Part shown: in pieces, positions 48,449 through 57,037 of the stretch
Layout: each line of letters starts with the position of its first letter
Numbering within the stretch: the stretch's first letter is position 1
Assembly (NCBI RefSeq): GCF_000972865.1
Contig: NZ_CP011144.1
Span: 1,178,001 to 1,242,000 of the forward strand
Length of the DNA: 64,000 nt
Reading direction: 5' to 3'
From: Pseudoxanthomonas suwonensis
GTDB taxonomy: Bacteria; Pseudomonadota; Gammaproteobacteria; Xanthomonadales; Xanthomonadaceae
Position numbers and translations under genes: made by a program
The notes under the pieces: generated by a model
The model's database searches: none
The model's input: only the letters and a program-made list of their open reading frames with translations
Told to the model about the DNA's origin: nothing

Positions 48449-49547
48449 ACAGATCCAGGGTCGCCTGCTGCATCGCCTGCAGCGTGTAGGGAATGGCGTC
48501 GGGCGGACGCGGCGGCGCGCGCAGCAGCGCGGCCGCGGTGGTGGCCAGCGCCGTGGCGTCGAACGCCGGCACCGCGCCCTGCGGCTGCAGCTGCGCCAGC
48601 AGTTCACCGACGCCGCCATGCGCCCAGCCCAATACCGGGCGACCGACCGACAGCGCCTCGGCCACGGTGCGGCCGAACGCCTCGGGCTTGCGCGAGAGCT
48701 GCAGCACCAGGTCGCTGGCCGCGTACGCCTCGGCGATGCGCGAGGTCGGTGCGGTGAACAGGACCGCCGCGGCGACCTCCAGCTGCGCCGCCTGCGCCTG
48801 CAGTTCGTCCAGGTACGCCTCGCGCCCGACCTCGCGCGCGCCGGGCATCCACAGCTGCGCCTCCGGGAACGGTCCGGCGCGCAGCGCGGCCAGCAGCTGC
48901 AGTGCGTCTCTATGTCCTTTCAGACGCGTGCCGCGGCCGGGCAGCAGCAACAGCGGGCCCTGGCCGGCCAGCGCAGGATGTTCCTGCGCGACCTGCGCGC
49001 GCGCCTGCGGATCCGGATGCGGCCGCCGCGGGAACTGCGCCGGGTCGATCCCGCGCGGGATCACCCGCAGCCGCTGCGGCGGGGTCGCGGGGTAGTGCTG
49101 CAGGACGTAGTCGCGCACCGTCTCCGACACGCACACCACGCGTTCGCCGCTGGCCATCACCGCGCTGTAGCGGCCCGGCGAGTTCAGCCCGTGCACGGTG
49201 GTGATCCAGCGCGGCCGCCGCGCGGCAGGCAGCGTGGCCAGCGCCATCCGCCCCAGCCAGGCCGGCAGCCGCGAGCGTGCGTGGACGATGTCGGCGCCCT
49301 CGCGCCGCAGCAGCGCGCGCAGCGCCGGCAGGTGGCGCAGCACTGCCGGCGACTTGCGGCCGATGTCCAATTCGACGTGTTCCGCGCCGGTCGCCTGCAG
49401 CGCCGGCAGCAGCCGCCCGCCGGCAGAGACGACGATGGCCCGGTGCCCGGCCGCGACCAGCGCGACGGCGATCTCCAGGGTGGAACGTTCGACGCCCCCG
49501 GACGCCAGGGCCGGCAGCAGCTGGACCACGGTCAGGCGGCGACTCAC
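48429..49547 (-). CDS. Glycosyltransferase family 4 protein
   Basis: A 372-residue GT-B glycosyltransferase: N-terminal LLPALASGGVERSTLEIAVALV, the linker WITTVHGLNSPGRYSAVM, GIDPAQF, and the C-terminal donor-binding SRKPEAFGRTVAEALSVGRPVLGWAHGGVGELL with the EX7E pattern. It likely builds the lipopolysaccharide core or another surface glycan, consistent with the O-antigen ligase gene it overlaps and waaA/lpxL nearby. The sugar is unknown. Confidence 0.92.
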   Translation of the reverse strand: MSRRLTVVQLLPALASGGVERSTLEIAVALVAAGHRAIVVSAGGRLLPALQATGAEHVELDIGRKSPAVLRHLPALRALLRREGADIVHARSRLPAWLGRMALATLPAARRPRWITTVHGLNSPGRYSAVMASGERVVCVSETVRDYVLQHYPATPPQRLRVIPRGIDPAQFPRRPHPDPQARAQVAQEHPALAGQGPLLLLPGRGTRLKGHRDALQLLAALRAGPFPEAQLWMPGAREVGREAYLDELQAQAAQLEVAAAVLFTAPTSRIAEAYAASDLVLQLSRKPEAFGRTVAEALSVGRPVLGWAHGGVGELLAQLQPQGAVPAFDATALATTAAALLRAPPRPPDAIPYTLQAMQQATLDLYAELAG

Positions 49548-49575
49548 CGGGCCGGCCTGCGGGCGGGTCGCGGGG

Positions 49576-49773
49576 TCAGTCGACCAGCCGGTAGATCGCG
49601 CCGCAGTACGGGCACTGGGCCTGGTGGTCGGGCGCGTCCTCGACCGGCAGGTAGACCCGCGGATGCGAATTCCACAGCGCCATCTCCGGGGTCGGGCAGC
49701 TCAGCGGCAGGTCGGCCCGGTGCACGGTGTAGCGCTTCTCGGCGTTGGCGGGCGCGGTGGCGGTCGTGGTCAT
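49576..49773 (-). CDS. Small zinc-finger domain protein (CHCC type)
   Basis: A 65-residue protein ending QCPYCGAIYRLVD with an upstream histidine in NSHPRVYLP and a cysteine in LSCPTPEM. CPxCG with these matches the zf-CHCC family, related to the NDUFS6/mitochondrial complex I zinc protein. Ligands are C26-H37-C54-C57 or close to it. Function in bacteria is unknown. It lies 28 bp before the GT4 gene and may share its transcript. Confidence 0.8.
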   Translation of the reverse strand: MTTTATAPANAEKRYTVHRADLPLSCPTPEMALWNSHPRVYLPVEDAPDHQAQCPYCGAIYRLVD

Positions 49774-49877
49774 GGCGTGCGGCAGGCGGTGCGAAACAGG
49801 CGCCGATTCTAGCAGCGCGCCCGCCGGGCGGTGGCTGGGCAGGAAAACGGTTGTTCGCCGATTACCAGGCGGTGGGT

Positions 49878-49970
49878 CCGCACTGCAACGGCAACAGCGT
49901 TGGGCGTGATCGGCTTCGGGCTGAGCCGCGGCAGGCCAGGTGTGTTGCGGTCGTGGCCTCCATCGCCTGG
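49878..49970. repeat. Partial inverted copy of the composite cruciform repeat
   Basis: CGGCTTCGGGCTGAGCCGCG, GCAGGCCAGGTGTGTTGCGG and flanking bases are the reverse complement of the right part of the element at 19.45-19.51 kb. Only this half is present. The gap 49774-50802 holds this, the four-copy array, one full composite copy and a terminator; no gene was seen in it. Confidence 0.7.
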
Positions 49971-50006
49971 CGAAAGGCCGCTGCGTCCGATGGCCCTAGG
50001 CTTTCT

Positions 50007-50466
50007 GTAGGAGCCCAGCTTGCTGGCGATATGGGCGTCGGGATCATGAGGGCGCCGCCTGTGCCGAGGTCGTCGTGTCGCCGGCTGAACCCGGCTCCTA
50101 CAACAGCCGCGGCGCGGCCGCTCTTCTGTAGGAGCTGACTTCAGTCGGCGACACGGGCGTCTGGATCACGAAGGCGTCGCCTGTGCCGACGGCGTCGGGT
50201 CGCCGGCTGAACCCGGCTCCTACAACAGCCGCGGCGCAACCGCTCTTCTGTAGGAGCTGACTTCAGTCGGCGACACGGGCGTCGGGATCACGAGGACCTC
50301 GCCTGTGCCGACGGCGTCGTGTCGCTGGCTGAACCCGGCTCCTACAACAGCCGCGGCGCAACCGCTCTCCTGTAGGAGCTGACTTCAGTCGGCGACACGG
50401 GCGTCGGGATCACGAGGACCTCGCCTGTGCCGACGGCGTCGTGTCGCAGGCAAGCCCGGCTCCTAC
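50007..50466. repeat. Tandem array of four GTAGGAGC elements, ~122-bp period
   Basis: Copies begin at 50007, 50128, 50250 and 50372; the last three spacings are 122, 122 and the end at 50466. Left end of the first copy is the AGCTTGCT type, the other three the GACTTCAG type. The spacer here is AACAGCCGCGGCGCAACCGC...CT, different from that at 36.5 kb but of the same length. Confidence 0.9.
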
Positions 50467-50705
50467 AGAACAGCGCAACGACGGCCGTTGCTTCTGGACG
50501 CCGGAGCGGAGCTACGACCCCAAAGCTCCCGAAGACGCGGCGGTGCGGGTGTGTTGCGGCAGCGGCCAGGGATGGCCGCGTCGGCGAGTCGGCACACGGA
50601 TGTGCCGTCGAGCCGACCGCAACACACCCGCACTGCCGCGGCTCAGCCCGGAGCCGGCCACCCCAGGCGCTCTTGCGGTTGCAGTTGCAGTTGCGGTTGC
50701 CGTCA
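50467..50705. repeat. Composite cruciform repeat, second copy
   Basis: Same architecture as at 19.3 kb: GCGGGTGTGTTGCGG...CCGCAACACACCCGC arms around CGGCCAGGGATGGCCG and CGGCACACGGATGTGCCG hairpins, then a short degenerate GTTGCA/GTTGCG tract at about 50685-50702 in place of the long hexamer array. It follows a GTAGGAGC array directly. Confidence 0.82.
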
Positions 50706-50740
50706 CAGCCCGTCCCCTCAAATGGACCAAGACCCCAAAC

Positions 50741-50772
50741 AAAAACGCCGGCCCGTGATCCACGGGCCGGCG
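50741..50772 (-). terminator. Intrinsic terminator after yceI
   Basis: CGCCGGCCCGTG (50746-50757) and CACGGGCCGGCG (50761-50772) pair perfectly around a 3-nt loop. On the minus strand the stem is followed by TTTTTG, so it would end transcription 30 bp past the yceI stop. Confidence 0.9.
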
Positions 50773-50802
50773 CGCGGCGGGGGGAGGGAGAGACCGCCGG
50801 CT

Positions 50803-51387
50803 TTACTTGGCCTTGGCCGCAGTGGCCTCGGTGGTGATGCGCAGGGTGACTTCGTCGCCAATGTTCGGCACGTAGGCGCCGACGCCGAACTCGGTGCGGC
50901 TGATGGTGGCGGTGGCGTCGAAGCCGATCGCCGGCACCTTCCTCATCGGATGCTCGCCAGCCTTGTTCAGGGTCACGTCAAGCACCACCGGCCGAGTGAC
51001 GTCCTTGATCGTCAGGTCGCCGGTCACCTTCAGCTTGCCTTCGCCGGCAGCCTCGACCCGGGTGCTCTTGAAAGTCGCATTCGGGTACTTGGCGGCGTCG
51101 AAGAAATCCGGGCTGCGCAAGTGCTCGTTGAACTTCGCGCTGAACGCCTCCAGGCCCGAGATCGGCAGCGTCAGCTGGACGCTGGACTTGCCGACGTCGG
51201 CGGCGTCGTAGACCAGGGTGCCCTCGACGTCGCCGAAGTTGGCGAACGGGTTGGAGAAGCCGAGGTGGTTCCACTGCGCCAGCACGTTGGTGTGGGTCGG
51301 GTCGAGCGTGTAGGTCACCGGCGCGGCGAAAGCCGGCGCAGCGGCGAAGGCGAGCAGGGCGGCGGCGGACAACAGGCGGATGCGCAT
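50803..51387 (-). CDS. yceI: YceI-family periplasmic protein
   Basis: A 194-residue protein with a signal peptide (cleavage after AFA near residue 21) and a YceI lipocalin-like barrel: YTLDPTHTNVLAQWNHLGFSNPFANF, VQLTLPISGLEAF, HLRSPDFFDAAKYPNATFKST and LTIKDVTRPVVLDV. Family members bind polyisoprenoids and are often induced by high pH or stress. The ATG at 51387 follows AAGGAG; longer in-frame starts are not supported. A terminator follows the gene. Confidence 0.95.
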   Translation of the reverse strand: MRIRLLSAAALLAFAAAPAFAAPVTYTLDPTHTNVLAQWNHLGFSNPFANFGDVEGTLVYDAADVGKSSVQLTLPISGLEAFSAKFNEHLRSPDFFDAAKYPNATFKSTRVEAAGEGKLKVTGDLTIKDVTRPVVLDVTLNKAGEHPMRKVPAIGFDATATISRTEFGVGAYVPNIGDEVTLRITTEATAAKAK

Positions 51388-51437
51388 GGAGAAAACTCCT
51401 TCTGGAATGCAGGTGGAGGGACGCCGGGCCGGACGCA

Positions 51438-52028
51438 TCATTCGATGCGCGCGGCCTCGTCGAACGGCAGCCGCGGCGAGCGCGGGAAGATGCTGGCCGG
51501 GTCGCCCTGGCCGAGGTTCACGAGGATGTCGGACTTGATATTGGTGCCGGCGAAGAACGCCGCGTCGACCTGGGCGTTGTCGAAGCCGCTCATCGGGCCG
51601 GCATCCAGGCCCAGCGCGCGCGCGGCCAGGATAAGGTAGCCGGCCTGCAGGCCCATGTTGCGCAGCGCCGGCTTCTGCCGGTGCTCGCGCGGGCCGTCGA
51701 ACCAGGCCTTGGCGTCGGCATGCGGGAACAGGAACGGCAGCTTCTCGTGGAAATCCTCGTCGCGGCCGATGATCACGGTCACCGGCGCGTCCATGGTCTT
51801 CTGGTAGTTGCCGGGGTCCAGCGCCGGGCCGAGCTTGGCCTTGGCCTCGGCCGACTTCACGAATACGAACCGCGCCGGGGTGGTGTTGGCCTGGGTCGGC
51901 CCGAACTTCAGCAGGTCGTAGAGCCGGCGCAGGGTGTCGTCGCCGACCTCGCCGCGGAAGGCGTTGTAGCTGCGGGCGGTGCGGAACAACTGGTCCAGCG
52001 CGGCATCGTTCAGCGGGTGCGGCATCAT
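51438..52028 (-). CDS. Malonic semialdehyde reductase-like nitroreductase (RutE/HadB family)
   Basis: A 196-residue flavoprotein of the nitroreductase fold: [58 protein letters not shown] and the C-terminal INLGQGD-type block ([28 protein letters not shown]). This is the RutE/HadB pattern; RutE reduces malonic semialdehyde in pyrimidine breakdown, but no rut genes are here, so a general NAD(P)H oxidoreductase role is as likely. Start 52028, with a second ATG one codon on. 50 bp upstream of yceI on the same strand. Confidence 0.88.
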   Translation of the reverse strand: MMPHPLNDAALDQLFRTARSYNAFRGEVGDDTLRRLYDLLKFGPTQANTTPARFVFVKSAEAKAKLGPALDPGNYQKTMDAPVTVIIGRDEDFHEKLPFLFPHADAKAWFDGPREHRQKPALRNMGLQAGYLILAARALGLDAGPMSGFDNAQVDAAFFAGTNIKSDILVNLGQGDPASIFPRSPRLPFDEAARIE

Positions 52029-52117
52029 CGGTCCCCGGGTTTCGTGGCGGGGCCGCAGGCTTCGGCTGCACGGCTCCCAGACAGGGCGCCAGTGTAGAGT
52101 GTTGCAACAGCGCTTTT

Positions 52118-53131
52118 ATGAACTTGCTCCGGAACGAATTGATGTCGTTTCCGCAACGAACTCCGACCGGCACCGCCACCTGGCTCCTCACCGACGGCCA
52201 TGCCGGCAACCTGCGCCAGGCCGAAGCGCTGGCCCGCGCACTGGCGGTCGCCGCGCACATCCCGCCGCTGGAACCGTGCCGGCCATGGCGCTGGCTCGCG
52301 CCGCGCCGGCTGCCCGGCAGCCGCCACGCGTTCGGCCCGGCGTTCGCCACCGCCCTGACCCGGCCGCCTCCGGCGCTGGCGATCGGCTGCGGCCGCCAGG
52401 GCGCATTGGCGACCCGCCTGCTGCGCGAACGCGGCGCGCGTACGGTGCAGATCCTCGACCCGCGGCTGGACAGCCGGCACTGGGACATCGTCGTCGCCCC
52501 CGAGCACGACGGCCTGCGCGGCGCGAACGTGGTCCCGGTGCTGGGCAGCCTCAACCCGGTCGACGACGCCTGGCTGGCCGACGCCACCGGCCGCTTCCGC
52601 GCCCTGCTGGCGCTGCCGCAGCCGCGCCGGGTGCTGCTGGTCGGCGGGCCGACCCGGCATGCGCGCTGGACCGTGGCCGGGCTGCAGGCGCTGCTGGAAC
52701 AACTGCGGCAACGGGTACGGGCCGAGGGCGGCAGCCTCCTGGCCACGGTGTCGCGGCGCACGCCGGCCGCGGCGATCGATGGCCTGCGCGATGCCGTGCG
52801 CGGGCTGCCCGGCCTGCTCTGGGACGGCAGCGGCGCCAATCCCTATCCGGGCATGCTGGCCTGCGCCGACCGCATCATCTGCACGCCCGACTCGGTGAAC
52901 ATGCTGTCCGAGGCCTGCGCCACGTCCGTGCCGGTGCACGTGTTCGCGCCGGGATGCGCGACCGGGAAGATCGGCGCGTTCCTGCACGCGCTGCAGGCGC
53001 GCGACCGCATCCGCGAAGCCGACGACGGACCCGCGCACTTCCCGGTGGTGCCGCTGCGCGAGACCGCGCGGGTGGCCGATGTGGTCCGCGAACGCCTGGG
53101 CCTCGCCGCACCGTCGCGGGAGCCGCTCTAG
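52118..53131 (+). CDS. ELM1/GtrOC1-family protein (DUF1022)
   Basis: A 337-residue GT-B-like protein: WLLTDGHAGNLRQAEALARAL at the start, IGCGRQGALATRLLRE, VQILDPRL, VGGPTRHARWT, GANPYPGMLACADRIICTPDSVNMLSEACATSVPVHVF. This is the family annotated as mitochondrial-fission ELM1-like in bacteria; its function there is not established, though the fold resembles nucleotide-sugar transferases. Either ATG 52118 or 52142 could be the start. Divergent from the nitroreductase across 89 bp. The 270 bp after it (53132-53401) hold a GGGTCCCCGC...GCGGGGACGAC hairpin near 53359-53390 and no gene. Confidence 0.82.
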   Translation: MNLLRNELMSFPQRTPTGTATWLLTDGHAGNLRQAEALARALAVAAHIPPLEPCRPWRWLAPRRLPGSRHAFGPAFATALTRPPPALAIGCGRQGALATRLLRERGARTVQILDPRLDSRHWDIVVAPEHDGLRGANVVPVLGSLNPVDDAWLADATGRFRALLALPQPRRVLLVGGPTRHARWTVAGLQALLEQLRQRVRAEGGSLLATVSRRTPAAAIDGLRDAVRGLPGLLWDGSGANPYPGMLACADRIICTPDSVNMLSEACATSVPVHVFAPGCATGKIGAFLHALQARDRIREADDGPAHFPVVPLRETARVADVVRERLGLAAPSREPL

Positions 53132-53401
53132 CCTCCAGCCAGGCACCGCGCGGGACCGCGTTGGCCGCTGCAACCCTGTCGCACCGCTGCGGGGACCAGG
53201 GACGTCAAGCGACGCATTCGCGCGCAGCAGCCATGGCAGCCAAACGCCGCGAAGCGACGCCCGCATGGATCGACCACCTAGGGCCGCACCGCCCGATGGC
53301 CTGACGTGCGCGTGGCATGCATGCCACGCGGCGCGCCGGGTCACCCTGCGCCCGACTTGCCGGGTCCCCGCCCGCGCGGGGACGACGGGCAGAGACCGTC
53401 G

Positions 53402-56248
53402 CTACGGATCGAACCGCAAGCCGTGCCGCTGCACTGCGTGCGTGATCTGCCCTCGCGCGGCGGTGATCGCCTCGGTCTCCGCGGCCAACCGCGGACGACG
53501 GTCCAGCGTGCAGGCCAGGCCCGCCTCCAGCAGCACCGCATGCGCGTGGTGCAGTGTCTGCGCCTCCTCCGCCTCCAGCCAGGCGCAGGCGGCCAGCGCA
53601 CCGAGCAGCCCGGGGCTGTCGCGTGGCTCCAGCAGCGCGGGCGTGGCGGCGGCGCCCGCCAGCACGCCGTACTGCAACAGGAACTCCAGGTCGACCAGAC
53701 CGCCGGCGCCCTGCTTGAGGTCGAACCGCGCCGCGTCACTGCGGTCCAGTTCGGCACGCATGCGCTGGCGCATCTGGTCCACGTCGGCCGCCAGCGCTGT
53801 CGCGTCGCGCGTGCGGCCCAGCGTACGTGCGCGTATCCGTTCGAAATCGGCGCACAGCGAGGCGTCGCCGGCGACCGGCCGCGCCCGCACCAGCGCCTGG
53901 TGCTCCCAGGTCCAGGCGCGCTGCAGCTGGTAGTCCTCGTAGCTGGCCAGCGACGACACCAACAGGCTCTTGCCGCCGTCCGGGCGCAGGCGCATGTCCG
54001 TCTCGTACAGGCGGCCGGCACTGGTCACCGCGCCGAGCAGGGCGACCACCTTCTGCGCCAGCCGCGCGTACCAGCGCGCCGCCTCCAGCGGACGCCTGCC
54101 GTCCGACACCGCCGCCGGATCGGCGTCGTACAGGAACACCAGGTCCAGGTCCGAGCCGAATCCCAGCTCGCTGCCACCCAGGCTGCCATAGCCGACCACG
54201 GCGAAGCGGCCACCGGGCAGCGGCCCGTGCGCGGCCACCACCTCGGCGTCGGCCATGCCCAGTACCTCGGTCACCACCGCGTCGGCCAGCGCCGCCAGCT
54301 GCCGCGCGCTGTCCTCCGCCGGCTGGCGCCGGTCCAGCGCGGCCAGGGCGATGCGGAAGCTCAGCGCCTGCCGCACCTCGTTGAGCGCGCGCAGGGCGGC
54401 TTCCGGATCGTCGCCCTGCGCCTGCACCGCGGCCGCGCACGCCGCGCGCATCGCCGCCGCGTCGGGCATGGACCCGGCCACGCGCGCATCGAGCAGTTCG
54501 TCCAGCAGCAACGGGTAGGCGGCGATGCGCTCGGCCAGCAGCGCGCTGCGGGCGAGCACGTCGACCAGCCGCGCCAGCGCGCTGGGCTGCTCGTCGAGCA
54601 GGGCCAGGTAGCTGGCGCGGCGCAGGACCGCCTGCAGCAGGCCGAGCAGGCGCCGCAGCGCCGCCTCCGGCTGCGCCGAGCGCGCGGCGGCACCGAGCAG
54701 CGCCGGCACCACCCGGTCCAGTCGCGTGCGCGCCGCGTCCGACAGCGCGCGCACGCCGTTGCCGCGGGCGAAGTCGCGCAGCGACGCGTCGGCACCCTCG
54801 GCGTCGGCGAAACCGGCATCGGCCAGCGCCTGCGCCTGGCCGCCGTCGGGCAGCGCGCGCCAGTAGCTTTCCAGCGCGTCCGGCGCCGCTTCGCCACGGC
54901 GCGGCACCAGCAGCGCGTCGAACTCGGCCGATACCTGCGCCCGGTACTGCGCCAGTGCCTGCTGCAGTGTTTCCCAGCCGTCGTATCCCAGCGCGGCCGC
55001 CAGGCGCAGGCGATCCTCGTCGGCCTCCGGCAGCGCATGGGTCTGCGCGTCGCGCAGCATCTGCACCCGGTTCTCCAGCCGGCGCAGGAAGCGGTAGGCC
55101 GCGGCCAGTGCCTGGCCGTGGTCCGGCGCGATCTGCCCGGCCGCGACCAGTGCCTCCAGCGCCGGCAGCAGCCGGCGCCCGCGCAGCGCCGGCTCGCGGC
55201 CGCCGCGGATCAGCTGCAGCGACTGCACCAGGAACTCGATCTCGCGGATGCCGCCGGGACCGCGCTTGAGGTCGTCGGCCATGTCCCGGCGCTGCATCTC
55301 GGCCACGATCGCCGCCTTCATCGTGCGCAGGCCGTCGAGCGCGGTGTAGTCGAGGTAGCGCCGGTAGACGAACGGGCGCAGCGTTTCCAGCCACGCCTCG
55401 CCGGCATCGATATCGCCGGCGACCGCGCGCGCCTTGAGCCAGGCGTAGCGCTCCCAGTCGCGGCCCTCGCGCTGGAAGTACTGGTCCATCGCCGCGAACG
55501 ACCACGCCACCCGCCCAGCGTTGCCGAACGGGCGCAGGCGCAGGTCGACGCGGTGGCAGAAGCCGTCGCCGGTGACCTCGTCCAGCAGTTTGGCCAGGCG
55601 CTGGCCAAGCCGCGCGAAATAGTCCTCGGCCGCAAGCGCGCGGCGGCCGTCGGACTCGCCGTCGTGCGGATACGCGTAGACCAGGTCGATGTCGGAGGAG
55701 AAGTTCAGCTCGCCGCCGCCGAGCTTGCCCAGCCCGAACACCACCAGCCGCTGGGCCGCGCCGGCGGCGTCGCGGACCACGCCGTGGCGTTCGGCGAACT
55801 CGCGCTCCACCGCTTCCAGCGCCAGGCGCAGGCAGGCCTCGGCCAGACCCGTGCTGCCCGCCAGGGTGGCGTCGACGTCGTCCAGGCCGAGCACGTCGCG
55901 CCACACCAGCCGCGTGGATTCGGCGGTGCGGTACTGGCGCAGCTGGGTCGGCCAGGCCAGCGGTTGCGCCGGATCCAGCCGCGGTTCGGGCAACGGGGCC
56001 GGATCGTCCGCGGCCAGGTGCTCCAGCAGCGCCGGCTGCCGGCGCAGGGTGTCGACCGCGAAGTCGCTGGCCAGGGCCACGCGCTCGACACGCGCGCACA
56101 GGCCCGCATCCTCCAGCAGCGCCGCATGGCGCGGCGCGGCCGCGCGCAGGCTGGCCAGCGCGCGCGTGCCGATGCGGACGCGCAATGCTTCGCTGTCGCC
56201 GCCAGTGTCGGAGGGGGAATCGGCCGCCTGGCCAGGTCGGATGCTCAT
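53402..56248 (-). CDS. glnE: Bifunctional glutamine synthetase adenylyltransferase/deadenylase GlnE
   Basis: GlnE attaches and removes AMP on glutamine synthetase in response to PII. The 948-residue length equals the usual 940-950. Two nucleotidyltransferase domains are present: the N-terminal with [25 protein letters not shown] (about 157-182) and the C-terminal with [25 protein letters not shown], each with the GS/GG...DxD catalytic pattern. The ATG at 56248 gives the normal N-terminus; longer in-frame starts read into repeats. No strong ribosome site is seen. Single-gene unit. Confidence 0.96.
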   Translation of the reverse strand: MSIRPGQAADSPSDTGGDSEALRVRIGTRALASLRAAAPRHAALLEDAGLCARVERVALASDFAVDTLRRQPALLEHLAADDPAPLPEPRLDPAQPLAWPTQLRQYRTAESTRLVWRDVLGLDDVDATLAGSTGLAEACLRLALEAVEREFAERHGVVRDAAGAAQRLVVFGLGKLGGGELNFSSDIDLVYAYPHDGESDGRRALAAEDYFARLGQRLAKLLDEVTGDGFCHRVDLRLRPFGNAGRVAWSFAAMDQYFQREGRDWERYAWLKARAVAGDIDAGEAWLETLRPFVYRRYLDYTALDGLRTMKAAIVAEMQRRDMADDLKRGPGGIREIEFLVQSLQLIRGGREPALRGRRLLPALEALVAAGQIAPDHGQALAAAYRFLRRLENRVQMLRDAQTHALPEADEDRLRLAAALGYDGWETLQQALAQYRAQVSAEFDALLVPRRGEAAPDALESYWRALPDGGQAQALADAGFADAEGADASLRDFARGNGVRALSDAARTRLDRVVPALLGAAARSAQPEAALRRLLGLLQAVLRRASYLALLDEQPSALARLVDVLARSALLAERIAAYPLLLDELLDARVAGSMPDAAAMRAACAAAVQAQGDDPEAALRALNEVRQALSFRIALAALDRRQPAEDSARQLAALADAVVTEVLGMADAEVVAAHGPLPGGRFAVVGYGSLGGSELGFGSDLDLVFLYDADPAAVSDGRRPLEAARWYARLAQKVVALLGAVTSAGRLYETDMRLRPDGGKSLLVSSLASYEDYQLQRAWTWEHQALVRARPVAGDASLCADFERIRARTLGRTRDATALAADVDQMRQRMRAELDRSDAARFDLKQGAGGLVDLEFLLQYGVLAGAAATPALLEPRDSPGLLGALAACAWLEAEEAQTLHHAHAVLLEAGLACTLDRRPRLAAETEAITAARGQITHAVQRHGLRFDP

Positions 56249-56336
56249 CGCGGCGATTGTGGCATGCGCCTGTCGCCCGTTCCCCACGTCATGCGTCGCC
56301 ATCAAAGCCGCCGCGCCCGATGGTCTCGGGCTTCCT

Positions 56337-56552
56337 GTAGGAGCCCAGCTTGCTGGCGGCACGGGCGTCGGAACCACGAGGGCGTCGCCTGTGCCGACGG
56401 CGTCGGGTCGCCGGCTGAACCCGGCTCCTACAACAGCCACGGCGCGGCCGCTCTCCTGTAGGAGCTGACTTCAGTCGGCGACACGGGCGTCGGAATCATG
56501 AGGGCGTCGCCTGTGCCGACGGCGTCGCGTCGCGGGCAAGCCCGGCTCCTAC
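56337..56552. repeat. Two tandem GTAGGAGC elements upstream of glnE
   Basis: Copies begin at 56337 (AGCTTGCT type) and 56458 (GACTTCAG type), 121 bp apart, and the second ends at CGGCTCCTAC 56552. They run straight into the composite repeat, the same order as at 19.2-19.6 and 50.0-50.7 kb. The gap 56249-57037 contains these repeats and a terminator and no gene. Confidence 0.88.
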
Positions 56553-56795
56553 ACAAGAGCAGGTCGTCGGGCGACGAACGGAGCCGGCAGGCCGTTGGCG
56601 ATGACGAAGCCACGACCCCAAAGCGCCCCGAAGACGTGGCAGTGCGGGTGTGTTGCGGCAGCGGCCAGCGATGGCCGCGTCGGTGAGTCGGCACACGGAT
56701 GTGCCGCCGAGACGACCGCAACACACCCGCACTGCCGCGGCTCCGCCCGAAGCTGGCCACCCCCGGCGCTCTTGCGGTTGCAGTTGCCTCGGCAT
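56553..56795. repeat. Composite cruciform repeat, third copy
   Basis: Closest to the 19.3-kb copy: both start ACAAGAGCAGGTC and contain GACGAACGGAGCCGGC and GATGACGAAGCCAC. Arms GCGGGTGTGTTGCGG...CCGCAACACACCCGC enclose CGGCCAGCGATGGCCG and CGGCACACGGATGTGCCG. The hexamer tract is only TTGCGGTTGCAGTTGCC. Confidence 0.85.
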
Positions 56796-56829
56796 CGCGA
56801 CCCATCCCCTCGAATGGGCCAATAACCAT

Positions 56830-56864
56830 AAAAAAAGCCCGCTTGCAGCGAACTGCCAGCGGGC
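56830..56864 (-). terminator. Intrinsic terminator downstream of the AsmA-like gene
   Basis: GCCCGCT (56837-56843) pairs with AGCGGGC (56858-56864), with an inner GCAG-CGAA-CTGC stem. On the minus strand it is followed by TTTTTTT. It lies about 175 bp past the stop at 57038. Confidence 0.8.
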
Positions 56865-57037
56865 CTGCTCCCTCCCCCACGTCGGGATGCGGGGCCATCG
56901 TGAAGGAGCCGTTAGGGGCTTTGCACGCTGCACTGCAAAACAGCACCGGTAGGTTCAATTTCTGCAGTTTTCCGCGGGAAAACTGAATAGGGAGAACCTG
57001 CTGGCTGAAACCGGTGACAGGGGGTCCGACGACGGCG

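Noticed and set aside
53306..56461. 1051-codon plus-strand ORF opposite glnE
   Set aside because: It is the antisense of glnE and runs into repeats; no domain recognised.
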